Assembly: GCF_018398315.1 (NCBI RefSeq)
Contig: NZ_JAHBRW010000001.1
Location: forward strand, 3,914,501 to 3,978,500
Origin: Chelatococcus sp. YT9
GTDB lineage: Bacteria > Pseudomonadota > Alphaproteobacteria > Rhizobiales > Beijerinckiaceae
DNA: 64,000 nucleotides
Direction of reading: 5' to 3'
Shown here: piece by piece, positions 32,759 through 40,936 of the stretch
How positions within the stretch are numbered: the stretch's first letter is position 1
Layout of the letters: each line of letters begins with the position of its first letter
Notes under the pieces: model-generated
What the model saw: only the letters and a program-made list of their open reading frames with translations
Database searches by the model: none
Told to the model about the DNA's origin: nothing
Position numbers and translations under genes: made by a program

Positions 32759-33997
32759 ATGCCCCTGACCCAACAGCAATTCGCGCAGAAATGCGCCTAC
32801 GTCGCGCGCCACGCCTCGGCATGGGCCGGGGACACGCTGGAGATGGAAGGCGACGTCTCGCCCGACACGGTCGCGCGGTTCACAGATGAGTTGCGGGAAC
32901 GTGCCAACCACCTCGACCGGCGCGCCGGGCGGCAAGCGTCGGCGGCAACAGTTCCGGCGCCGGTCTACAAGGGTGTCGAGCGCATCCTCGATGAGAACAG
33001 CGCGTGGATCGCGCGGCCAAGCGATGAGGTGACAAAACGCGTCGCGCTCGCTGCCACCATCGCCGCGCACACGATAATCGACAAGGAAGGTGCCGAACTT
33101 GCACCACCGCCCGGCACGACAGCAATCGAGGCCTTGAAAGTGGCTATCGAAGGCGAGTGCGACGGGCTAGCGATCGACGATGCGCAGGCGACAGTGATCC
33201 TCAACTACGTTGCTCAGGCGGAACGCGCCGAGGATGCGGAGCCGGTTGCGTGGATGTACCCGGACCACGTGGCAGCTTATCAGCAAAAAACTGCAGGTGG
33301 CATCGCGTGGGCCTCTCAAGAGCAAACCGATTTCTACTCTATCCCGCTCTACACCCACCCGCCCAAGCCCGAGCCGTCGCCCGCCCCCGCACGGTGGACC
33401 GATGCCGAGATCGCCACCGTTTGGCGCGCTGCGATGACTGCCGCATGCAACATCATAATCAAGCGGCAAAATGACCTGAACGATGATGATGATCCAACGG
33501 ACATCCTCAACGAACAGGATCAGTGCATCCATCAGATTAAGAAGTGGATCGAGCCCGATGGTGCACATCTCGAGGAAATACGCCTCCTTTTAGGTGGAAC
33601 GGCGGCCACCAAGCCCGAGCCGTCGCCAGATGTGGAGGCGGCACCCTTCGCGAGCTTGGTTGCATTGCGCGCCGCGAACATAGCGCGCGATGCTGAGTGG
33701 GCGCCAGACGTTAAGCCGGACCTCGCATTTCGCGGCAATGAGCTTGCCGGCGAAACCGGTGAGGCCTGCAACGTCATCAAAAAGCTGGAGCGCGAGCGGC
33801 ATGGATGGGTTGGCTCTCGCGCCACACTTACGGATCTCGCTGACGAGCTGGCAGATGTTGTGATCTGCGCCGATCTCGCGGCCATGACAGCGGGAATAGA
33901 CCTATCCGGAGCCGTTGTGCGCAAGTTCAACGCCACCTCCGATAAGAACGGCTTGGCGACGCGGATGGCAGCACTCAGCAAGCCGGAGGGCGCCTGA
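32759..33997 (+). CDS. Mosaic early protein with C-terminal MazG-like domain
   Basis: A 412-residue protein. The last 110 residues match MazG-like NTP pyrophosphohydrolases (ANIARDAEWAPD, ELAGETGEACNVIKKLERER, ELADVVICADLAAMTAGIDL, VRKFNATSDKNGL). The middle has EPVAWMYPDHVAAYQQ and YSIPLYTHPPKPEPS, a pattern of phage Eaa/DUF551-type proteins. The N-terminal 100 residues are helical and unassigned. The repeated KPEPSP linkers suggest domain shuffling. MazG domains hydrolyse (deoxy)nucleotides or alarmones. Confidence 0.72.
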   Translation: MPLTQQQFAQKCAYVARHASAWAGDTLEMEGDVSPDTVARFTDELRERANHLDRRAGRQASAATVPAPVYKGVERILDENSAWIARPSDEVTKRVALAATIAAHTIIDKEGAELAPPPGTTAIEALKVAIEGECDGLAIDDAQATVILNYVAQAERAEDAEPVAWMYPDHVAAYQQKTAGGIAWASQEQTDFYSIPLYTHPPKPEPSPAPARWTDAEIATVWRAAMTAACNIIIKRQNDLNDDDDPTDILNEQDQCIHQIKKWIEPDGAHLEEIRLLLGGTAATKPEPSPDVEAAPFASLVALRAANIARDAEWAPDVKPDLAFRGNELAGETGEACNVIKKLERERHGWVGSRATLTDLADELADVVICADLAAMTAGIDLSGAVVRKFNATSDKNGLATRMAALSKPEGA

Positions 33998-33998
33998 C

Positions 33999-34664
33999 AT
34001 GCTCTGGATCCAGAATGTGACCCCGGAAGGCTTCGCTCGCTCTGACGATCAACCTCACGATTATGTGCTGAAGATCAACCGCAACGAACTGGCCCGGTTT
34101 CAGCATATCCGGGCCAAGGGCGCGGCCGAATGTCTGCGCGCCGCTGCCGATGCTTTCGACAAGGCCGAAGCCCTCAGCAAGCGAGATGGGTGGGTGACTA
34201 TGGGGGCCTTTGCCGACCCGCCACCCGCTCCGGAAGGGATGAAACTGGAAGTCCAGCTTTGCCCCCTGCTTGGATCTGTGAGCGCATACCGGCACGTCCC
34301 CGAGCCACCGCCGCTCGCAATGCCCATCAGCCGTGCCATTGAGATCGTCGGCATGATCTGCCACCGCAGTTTTCACGCCATGGGCGTGACCGTACGGGTC
34401 GGAGATCTGGACGGTGTATCTCTGGCCGCGATGGTCGAGGCAAAACGCCTAGTCGAGGCGGAGAACGACAAGCCTGCGGTCGACGGTGCGCGCACGATCC
34501 ATGTCGTGCCCGACGATCGTCTCATCGCGGCGGCCTATGCCCTTGCCAACTATGAGCCGAGGCACGGCGCGGTTGTTTCGGAGCCGGATGGCGACGGGCT
34601 GACCAAAGCGCTGGCGATCGTCAGGATCACAGCCGAGCCGCAGCGGGAGAGCAACCATGGGTGA
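33999..34664 (+). CDS. Hypothetical early phage protein
   Basis: A 221-residue protein (MLWIQNVTPEGFARSDDQPH). No known motif is evident; it has an alanine-rich helix (KGAAECLRAAADAFDKAEAL) and a proline-rich linker. It starts right after the MazG-like gene and its stop overlaps the DUF5131 start. I do not recognise it. Confidence 0.55.
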   Translation: MLWIQNVTPEGFARSDDQPHDYVLKINRNELARFQHIRAKGAAECLRAAADAFDKAEALSKRDGWVTMGAFADPPPAPEGMKLEVQLCPLLGSVSAYRHVPEPPPLAMPISRAIEIVGMICHRSFHAMGVTVRVGDLDGVSLAAMVEAKRLVEAENDKPAVDGARTIHVVPDDRLIAAAYALANYEPRHGAVVSEPDGDGLTKALAIVRITAEPQRESNHG

Positions 34665-35655
34665 CCGCACCGGCATTCAATGGACGGACGCTACCTGGAA
34701 TCCGATCGTCGGTTGCTCGATCGTCTCGCCAGGCTGCACCAACTGCTACGCCATGAAGATGTCAGACCGCATTGAGAAGATGACGCCTGGTTCCCACTAT
34801 GCCGGCACGACGATGCGGGTGAAGGGCAAGCCCGTCTGGACCAGCAAGATGGCGATGGCGCCCGATGCCATCCTGACACAGCCGCTGCGCTGGAAGCGCC
34901 CGCGCAGGGTGTTCGTCAATTCCATGGGCGATCTCTTTCACGAGAGCGTGCCCGATGACTGGATCGACCGCGTCTTCGCCGTCATGGCGCTGGCGCCGCA
35001 GCATTCATTTCAGGTGCTGACGAAGCGGTCGGCGCGGATGCGGGACTATCTTTGCACCCGTGCAGGCGATTGGGTTCTAGAGCTCTCGCGCGCGGTTCGT
35101 GAAGCCAGCCTCGTCAAATGGGCCGATCGGCCCGACCGCGCCACACCGCGTTGGCCTCTGCCGAATGTTTGGCTCGGCGTGTCCGCTGAAGATCAGAGGC
35201 GTTGGGAAGAGCGCATTCCAGACCTGAAAGCGACACCCGCAACCGTTCGCTTTGTCAGCGCCGAGCCGCTGCTTGGACCGATCGTCGGTGACATTTCAGG
35301 GCTAGACTGGATCATCGTCGGCGGCGAGAGCGGCCCCGGTTCCCGCCCGATGCATCCGGATTGGGCACGCTCGATCCGCGATCAGTGCGCGGCCGCCGGC
35401 GTCCCGTTCTTTTTCAAGCAATGGGGCGATTGGTCCGTTGCCCTCGACCGCAGCAGAGAGGATCCAGATTGGAGCGCTGATTACGGCTACAAGCTCAGCC
35501 GCACGCGCCCTGATATCGCATGGCTCAACCTGGAAGGCGGGAGCGGTTTCCACGGCGAGCGATTCCATGTGATGCGCCGCATCGGGAAGCGGTCCGCCGG
35601 CCGGCTTCTCGACGGCATCGAGCACAACGCCATGCCGGGAGGCGCGCATGCCTGA
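34657..35655 (+). CDS. DUF5131 / phage Gp37-Gp68 family protein
   Basis: A 332-residue protein. The hallmark is GIQWTDATWNPIVGCSIVSP followed by GCTNCYAMKM, a three-cysteine cluster, then RVFVNSMGDLFHESVPD and SFQVLTKRSARM, and VGGESGPGSRPM. The cysteine cluster resembles that of radical-SAM enzymes. The family is common in phages and its function is not established. It overlaps both neighbours by a few bases. Confidence 0.82.
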   Translation: MGDRTGIQWTDATWNPIVGCSIVSPGCTNCYAMKMSDRIEKMTPGSHYAGTTMRVKGKPVWTSKMAMAPDAILTQPLRWKRPRRVFVNSMGDLFHESVPDDWIDRVFAVMALAPQHSFQVLTKRSARMRDYLCTRAGDWVLELSRAVREASLVKWADRPDRATPRWPLPNVWLGVSAEDQRRWEERIPDLKATPATVRFVSAEPLLGPIVGDISGLDWIIVGGESGPGSRPMHPDWARSIRDQCAAAGVPFFFKQWGDWSVALDRSREDPDWSADYGYKLSRTRPDIAWLNLEGGSGFHGERFHVMRRIGKRSAGRLLDGIEHNAMPGGAHA

Positions 35656-35971
35656 ACGTGTCCAACTGCGGCGCGCCAAAGGCTGGCGCATGCCGCCAAA
35701 CACGGCGAAGGTCGATCGGTCGACCAAATGGGGCAATCCCTGGACCATCGCGAAGGCACGCGAGGCCGGCTATCTGGGCACGGATGACGAGCTGCGCGCC
35801 ATGTGCGTGCAGTGCTTTCGCAACGCCATGGTCAACGGCCTGCCTGCCGTGGATCGCATCCGGGCCGATCTACGCCAATTGCGCGGCAAGAACCTCGCGT
35901 GCTGGTGCCCGCCGGACCAGCCCTGCCACGCTGACATTCTTCTCGAATTCGCGAACAAGGAGCCCGCCTGA
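35648..35971 (+). CDS. DUF4326 family protein
   Basis: A 107-residue protein with [29 protein letters not shown], matching DUF4326, a small phage-associated family of unknown function with conserved Cys and His that may bind a metal. The start overlaps the DUF5131 stop and its own stop overlaps the SSB start (ATGA). Confidence 0.8.
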   Translation: MPERVQLRRAKGWRMPPNTAKVDRSTKWGNPWTIAKAREAGYLGTDDELRAMCVQCFRNAMVNGLPAVDRIRADLRQLRGKNLACWCPPDQPCHADILLEFANKEPA

Positions 35972-36462
35972 TGGCCGGATCAGTCAACAAAGTCATTCTT
36001 CTCGGCCATCTTGGTCGCGACCCCGAGGCGCGTCGCGGCAATGACGGCAACCCGATTGTCAATTTTCGCATGGCGACTTCGGAGACGTGGCGAGACAAAG
36101 CAACAGGCGAGCGCCGGGAGCGCGCCGAGTGGCACAGCGTCGTCGTTTTCAACGAGAACTTGGCGAAGATCGCCGAGCAATATCTGCGCAAGGGCTCCAA
36201 GGTCTACGTCGAGGGCCAATTGCAGACGCGCAAATGGCAGGACAAGGACGGCCAGGATCGCTACACGACCGAGGTCGTTCTGCAGCGCTTCCGCGGGGAA
36301 ATTACGTTGCTTGATTCCCAGCGCAACGGCCCGCCGCCGGCTGACGATCCCGACCAGTACGGCACCACTTCCACGCGCGATTCATCGGCTGGCGGCAACG
36401 CCTATGCCGATCGCAAGACCGGCAAATATTCAGCGGATCTTGACGATGACATCCCGTTCTAG
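35971..36462 (+). CDS. ssb: Single-stranded DNA-binding protein
   Basis: A 163-residue protein with the OB fold start ([19 protein letters not shown]), core ([38 protein letters not shown]), a disordered linker and the acidic tip DDDIPF that binds partners. It coats single-stranded DNA in phage replication and recombination. Confidence 0.95.
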   Translation: MAGSVNKVILLGHLGRDPEARRGNDGNPIVNFRMATSETWRDKATGERRERAEWHSVVVFNENLAKIAEQYLRKGSKVYVEGQLQTRKWQDKDGQDRYTTEVVLQRFRGEITLLDSQRNGPPPADDPDQYGTTSTRDSSAGGNAYADRKTGKYSADLDDDIPF

Positions 36463-36733
36463 CGCCGAGCCGGCACAACTGACGATCGCCCCGCGTGGTC
36501 TCTCTCGCGAGCAGGCCGCAGCCTATTGCGGCCTTAAGCCGAGCGGCTTTGACTACTGGATCACGCGCGGGCGGCTGCCGGGGGCGATCCCCGGCACGAA
36601 GCGCTGGGATCGCCGGGCGCTTGATGCCGCCTGGGACAAGCTGTCGGGGCTGGACGACAAATTGACGTCCGCATATGCCCAGGGCGATGATGACTTTGCG
36701 CAGTGGCTGCGGGACAACGGGCATGCGGGTTAA
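36446..36733 (+). CDS. Excisionase-like/AlpA-type HTH protein
   Basis: A 95-residue protein. The HTH_17-type segment reads [20 protein letters not shown], then [20 protein letters not shown]. The gene starts inside the end of ssb and overlaps the integrase start, the location of directionality factors. It could control excision or regulate the integrase. Confidence 0.72.
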   Translation: MTSRSSAEPAQLTIAPRGLSREQAAAYCGLKPSGFDYWITRGRLPGAIPGTKRWDRRALDAAWDKLSGLDDKLTSAYAQGDDDFAQWLRDNGHAG

Positions 36734-37772
36734 CCTCAAAGGCATCCACACCGTTAGGGTCAAACTCGCGGGCGGCAAGGTTGGGGTCTATCGCTATGCT
36801 TGGCGTGGCGGACCTAAGCTCGAGGGAGAGCCCGGCACGCCGCAGTTCATGGCGAGCTACAACGCCGCCGTTGCGAGCCTCAAAGCTCCGAAAGCGGGGC
36901 GGTTTCACACCGTCATTGTGGGGTTTAAGACATCTGGCGAGTTTCGGGGGCTGGCGGCGCGCACGCAGTCAGACTACCTCAAGCACATCGCGCGCATCGA
37001 GGTGAAGTTCGGGTCACTTCCGCTGTCTGGCTTCACCGAGGCGAACGCCAAAGTTACGCGCGGCGTGTTCAAGAAGTGGCGGGACGAGAACGCCGCCAAA
37101 TCGGCACGGCAGGCAGACTATGCCTGGAGCATCCTCGGTCGAATTTGCTCATGGGGCAAGGATCGCGGCGATCTCGACGTCAACCCGTGCGAGCGGGGAG
37201 GGCGGCTTTACAAGGCCGACCGCAATGACCGTGTTTGGTCCGCCGCCGACGAGGCGGCCTTCATCGCCAAGGCTCCGGCGCATTTGCACCTGGCTTTGAT
37301 GCTGGCGCTCTGGACCGGGCAGCGGCAAGGCGACCTGCTACGCTTGACCTGGTCGAACTATGACGGCGCGACCTTGCGCCTGCGCCAGGGCAAAACTGGC
37401 AAGCGAGTCGTCATTCCTGTTGGCGCACCGCTTCGGGCGGCGCTCGACGCGGAGCAGGCCAGGAAGCGCGGCGCCCTGGTGCTGCTGAACCTCGAGGGCG
37501 ACCGCTGGACGCCGGATGGCTTCCGCTCATCCTGGAGCAAGGCATGCGCCAAGGCAGGAATCACGGCGCTGACGTTCCACGATTTTCGCGGCTCGGCTGT
37601 CACCCGGCTGGCCCTCGCGGGGGCCAGCGTGCCAGAGATCGCGACCATCACCGGGCACACCCTGCGCGACGTGCAGGAGATCCTCGACGCGCACTATTTG
37701 AGCCGCGATGTGACCATGGCGGAGAGCGCAGTCAGGAAGCTGGAAGAGTGGTCGAAGGCGGCCGAAACGTGA
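36723..37772 (+). CDS. Phage tyrosine integrase
   Basis: A 349-residue protein. The catalytic domain shows Arg I in WTGQRQGDLLRL, the HxxR motif in TFHDFRGSAVTRLA, the His/Trp box in TGHTLRDVQE and the nucleophile Tyr in LDAHYLSRD. The N-terminal half has the core-binding domain. ATG 36723 is used. It lies 76 bp from the 3' end of tRNA-Gln, so it probably recombines there. Confidence 0.93.
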   Translation: MRVNLKGIHTVRVKLAGGKVGVYRYAWRGGPKLEGEPGTPQFMASYNAAVASLKAPKAGRFHTVIVGFKTSGEFRGLAARTQSDYLKHIARIEVKFGSLPLSGFTEANAKVTRGVFKKWRDENAAKSARQADYAWSILGRICSWGKDRGDLDVNPCERGGRLYKADRNDRVWSAADEAAFIAKAPAHLHLALMLALWTGQRQGDLLRLTWSNYDGATLRLRQGKTGKRVVIPVGAPLRAALDAEQARKRGALVLLNLEGDRWTPDGFRSSWSKACAKAGITALTFHDFRGSAVTRLALAGASVPEIATITGHTLRDVQEILDAHYLSRDVTMAESAVRKLEEWSKAAET

Positions 37773-37848
37773 ACAGACTCTGTAAAATGCCTGTAAAATG
37801 CCGTTTCCGGTCCAACCTTCAGAATGGAAAAAACGTAAGGATTACAGT

Positions 37849-37895
37849 TGGCTGGGGGACCTGGATTCGAACCAGGACTAACGGAGTCAGAGTCC
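37849..37895. other. Probable phage attachment site (att) in the tRNA-Gln 3' half
   Basis: The integrase lies directly beside the 3' half of this tRNA and the chromosome resumes on its far side. Integrases of this kind use tRNA 3' ends and rebuild the tRNA with phage DNA. The other prophage end, which should repeat part of this segment, is outside the window, so the exact core cannot be set. Confidence 0.6.
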
Positions 37896-37922
37896 GCAGT
37901 TCTACCGTTAAACTATCCCCCA
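37849..37922 (-). tRNA. tRNA-Gln (anticodon CUG)
   Basis: Reading the minus strand, the 74-nt cloverleaf starts TGGGGGA and ends TCCCCCA-G-CCA, so CCA is encoded. The anticodon stem GCGGA/TCCGT frames the loop CTCTGAC with anticodon CTG. The T loop is GGTTCGAATCC. The 3' end faces the phage integrase. Confidence 0.95.
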
Positions 37923-38087
37923 CCAAGGGACTGGAAACAACGACCTTTTCCGGGTCGGTTCCGAAGCTGCGAGCGTTATCGGTAGAAATCTCGCTCGCGA
38001 TGCCTTCTAGATGAAGCCGCTGAGGGTGGCAAGCCCCTTTGTGTCAGGCCGGTCGGAAAGCGCCGCCGTCCACAGGAGAAATATCGA

Positions 38088-39101
38088 TCAGCTGACCGCG
38101 CCGCGCGAGGCGTCCGCCCGGACGTCTGAGGGCGTTGCGCCATAACGCTTGCGGAAGGCCTTGTTGAAGGTGGAGAGGTCCGAGAAGCCGCAATCATAGG
38201 CAATCGTCGCGATCGAACTGCGGCCGGCCGGCTCCCTGCGCAAGCGGCTGTGAGCGAGCGCCAGCCGACGCTCCCGCAGAAAGGCGGAAAACGTAGTCCC
38301 TTCCCGTTCAAAGAGAAGCTGGACATAGCGCGGCGTGACACCGTGAAGACCGGCGATCGTATTCACGTTGATATCGAGATCGCAAAGGCGGGCTTCGATG
38401 TCCCGCCGCATCAGCTGCAGACGGGTGCTCGCGGTGGAGGAGCCCGGGCGCGGATCCGTATCTACGTACTGGCTGCCGAGGCAGAGCGCGACAAGATCAT
38501 GGAGGTGATCTTCGGCGAGGCCAGCCGCCCTTGCGCTAGCGGGCGGATTCGTTCGCAGAAGAGACGCATAGCCGACCATCAGCGCCGCTTCCGGGGCGGC
38601 GTGCTGGATATGAAAGTAAGGCTGGCCTTCCGCGTAGGGCACGAGATTGCCGAGCCGGCCGGGTGCCATGGTTACACCCGTCACCATCGTCGCAGCCAGC
38701 TCGAACGTGAACGGAACAGCCTGGTTGATGATCAGTATATCGCCGGCGGCAATCTTGACGGGTGGACGGCCATCAACCGCGACCTCGTGATCGCACCCAT
38801 GCACCGTAAGCAGATATCCATCTCGACCGTCGCCGAGGAGCCGACGGGGGCGTGAGCCTCGCATGGACGGATATTGGCAGGAGCCGAGGGTCGTGCCTCC
38901 AGGCAGTGCGTAGGCAGCCATCTCGACATGGAGCTCGTCCGCCACGAAAGGCACGAACTCGAGACCCGAGAAATGTCGGGCCACGAAGTCGTGCACGAAG
39001 GCCATGCGCTGGCGGTGCGGCACGTCGTTGGTTGAAAGACGCAGCATGGAAGCGAAGCCGGGCGGGACCGTGACAATGAAGGGTAATATGTTCCGATCCA
39101 T
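38088..39101 (-). CDS. AraC-family transcriptional regulator
   Basis: A 337-residue protein. The C-terminal domain has the two AraC HTH units (IAGLHGVTPRYVQLLFEREG and IATIAYDCGFSDLSTFNKAF, then RKRYGATPSD). The N-terminal domain is of the AraC-binding-like type (YLLTVHGCDHEVAVDG, AGDILIINQAVPF). The effector is unknown. It is the first chromosomal protein gene after the prophage and is divergent from the GGDEF gene. Confidence 0.9.
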   Translation of the reverse strand: MDRNILPFIVTVPPGFASMLRLSTNDVPHRQRMAFVHDFVARHFSGLEFVPFVADELHVEMAAYALPGGTTLGSCQYPSMRGSRPRRLLGDGRDGYLLTVHGCDHEVAVDGRPPVKIAAGDILIINQAVPFTFELAATMVTGVTMAPGRLGNLVPYAEGQPYFHIQHAAPEAALMVGYASLLRTNPPASARAAGLAEDHLHDLVALCLGSQYVDTDPRPGSSTASTRLQLMRRDIEARLCDLDINVNTIAGLHGVTPRYVQLLFEREGTTFSAFLRERRLALAHSRLRREPAGRSSIATIAYDCGFSDLSTFNKAFRKRYGATPSDVRADASRGAVS

Positions 39102-39297
39102 GTAATGACATCACTGTACGTCCGGTCAACTGTTGACAGGCGGCCAATTCCCGACACATGGCGTCCGGCCTCCCGGGATAGCGAACTCGTGACGCACCCC
39201 GCGATGATGGCAGATCGCCCTCCAATCCACTAAGTTGACAGACTACCGCAACGGGATTCGAAGTATTCGACCCTCAGCGGCTCCTCGGAGCGCAAAT

Positions 39298-40098
39298 TTG
39301 TTCCGCAGCACAAGTCTCACGCGACTGCTCGCGCATCCGCAGATCACCAGCACGAAGAGCCTGGTGCGCTATGTCTGCGTGGTCACGGCGATCAGCCTTG
39401 CCATCGCGCTCTGCCTCGACATCGCGAGCCAGCTGGTTTTCTTCACGAATTGGGAAACGGCGCTGCGCTCTTGGGCACTGACGGTGCTCAGCGTCTGCGT
39501 GATCGCCGTGCCGGTCAGTACGATCTTCGCCCGCTCGCAGCGGGCACTCCTTCTTGCTCATCGCGAGCTCGAGGTCCTGAGCAGTACGGACCAACTAACC
39601 GGACTACCGAACCGCCGGGCGCTGATCGAAGCGAGCGAACTGTCGGATTTCGACACGATGGTGCTCGTCATAGCGGATGTCGATCGCTTCAAGACGATCA
39701 ACGACACCATTGGTCATCGGGGTGGCGATGCCGTGATATGCGCGGTAGGGCAGATCATGGCGAAGCATCTTTCGCAGTTCGGCATAGTCGGGCGTCTGGG
39801 GGGCGACGAGTTCGCGCTGATCTCCACCAACGCGCCCATCGAAGACATCGTTCTGGCGCTCATCAAGCTGTGCGAGGCCGTGTCGAAGACCTCGATCATA
39901 GCCGCGGATAACGCCGTGAAAGTCTCGATCTCGGCGGGAATTGCCATACGTGACCCGTCGATTTCCTTTGATACCGTGTATTCAGAGGCGGACGAAGCGC
40001 TCTATATGGCCAAGCGCGCCGGCCGCAATCGCATTGAATTGTCGGAGCGGGTGAAGCTCGCGTACTCGGAGATCTACGTTCGTTCGGCGAGTGGATAA
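39298..40098 (+). CDS. Membrane diguanylate cyclase (GGDEF)
   Basis: A 266-residue protein. Two membrane helices occupy about residues 25-75. The GGDEF domain begins at SSTDQLTGLPNRRALIEAS and has the active signature GRLGGDEFALIS, so it should make cyclic di-GMP. No clear inhibitory RxxD site precedes it. TTG 39298 is chosen because GGAG lies seven bases upstream; a longer frame starts at TTG 39235 and no ATG is available. Confidence 0.85.
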   Translation: MFRSTSLTRLLAHPQITSTKSLVRYVCVVTAISLAIALCLDIASQLVFFTNWETALRSWALTVLSVCVIAVPVSTIFARSQRALLLAHRELEVLSSTDQLTGLPNRRALIEASELSDFDTMVLVIADVDRFKTINDTIGHRGGDAVICAVGQIMAKHLSQFGIVGRLGGDEFALISTNAPIEDIVLALIKLCEAVSKTSIIAADNAVKVSISAGIAIRDPSISFDTVYSEADEALYMAKRAGRNRIELSERVKLAYSEIYVRSASG

Positions 40099-40187
40099 GT
40101 GAACCGGGAGCGCGTCCCGCCAAGCCGTGGCGCCACTGCGCCTGCGCGACGTGGCTCCCGCCACGAGAAGCGCGCGCCAACGCGACT

Positions 40188-40922
40188 TTACAGACGCATG
40201 CCGCCGTCCACGGAGAGGACGGCGCCGTTGATATAACGTGCCTCTGGTGAGCAGAGGAACGCGACGATACCGGCACAATCCTGCGCGTCCCCAATTCGGC
40301 CCAGCGGAATTTTCTCCTCCACACGCTTGCGGAAATCGGCATCCGCGAGCACCGCGCGGTTGCGATCGGTCAGGATCGCGCCGGGCTGCACCACGTTGAA
40401 GGTGACGTCGGGCTCGCGTGTATTGCGCGCCAGGTTGAGAATGATGTTCGTCTGCGCCACCTTCGTTCCGGCATAGAAAATATGCACGTCATTCGGGCGG
40501 TATTCCTGCACGGTCCCAATCGCAATGATGCGGCCGCGTCCACGCGCGATCATGCCCGGCAGCACGGCGCGGATGAGGCGCATGGTCGAATAGAGATTGA
40601 CCTCAGCCTGAGCCGCCATGGCCTCCTCGGTCAAGGTTTGCCAGGTCTGGCGAAACTCGATCGAGGCGTTGAGGACGAGGATATCGGGGGCGCCGAGGGA
40701 GGCTTCGACCTCCTGGACGAGACCCGCGGTTGCCGCCGCATCGGCGAGATCGGCCTTGAACAGGCGCGAGCCATGCGGAGGCGCCTCTGCCGGCTCCTTG
40801 TCGTCGCGCCCATGGAGAGCGACCTTTGCGCCGGCCGCGGCGAGCCTGTCGGCGATCGCGCGGCCAATGCCGCGCGTCGATCCGGTGACGAGGGCGATCT
40901 GCCCCTCAAGATATGCGTTCAT
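40188..40922 (-). CDS. Short-chain dehydrogenase/reductase
   Basis: A 244-residue Rossmann-fold oxidoreductase: cofactor motif VTGSTRGIGRA, structural LVLNASIEF, catalytic YAGTK. The usual catalytic serine 13 residues before the Tyr appears to be Thr (IGTVQEY). The C-terminus GAVLSVDGGMRL is typical of the family. The last gene of the leftward cluster, starting 15 nt after the first binding-protein gene; it probably oxidises or reduces a sugar or hydroxyacid intermediate. Confidence 0.85.
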   Translation of the reverse strand: MNAYLEGQIALVTGSTRGIGRAIADRLAAAGAKVALHGRDDKEPAEAPPHGSRLFKADLADAAATAGLVQEVEASLGAPDILVLNASIEFRQTWQTLTEEAMAAQAEVNLYSTMRLIRAVLPGMIARGRGRIIAIGTVQEYRPNDVHIFYAGTKVAQTNIILNLARNTREPDVTFNVVQPGAILTDRNRAVLADADFRKRVEEKIPLGRIGDAQDCAGIVAFLCSPEARYINGAVLSVDGGMRL

Positions 40923-40936
40923 GATGCCCGGTCTGT

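Noticed and set aside
39235-39297. Longer N-terminus of the GGDEF protein from TTG 39235
   Set aside because: TTGACA here may be promoter sequence, and TTG 39298 has a good GGAG at the right spacing.
40188-40922. SDR as inactive because of Thr at the usual Ser position
   Set aside because: The Tyr-xxx-Lys pair is intact and Thr can replace Ser in some members, so inactivity cannot be claimed.
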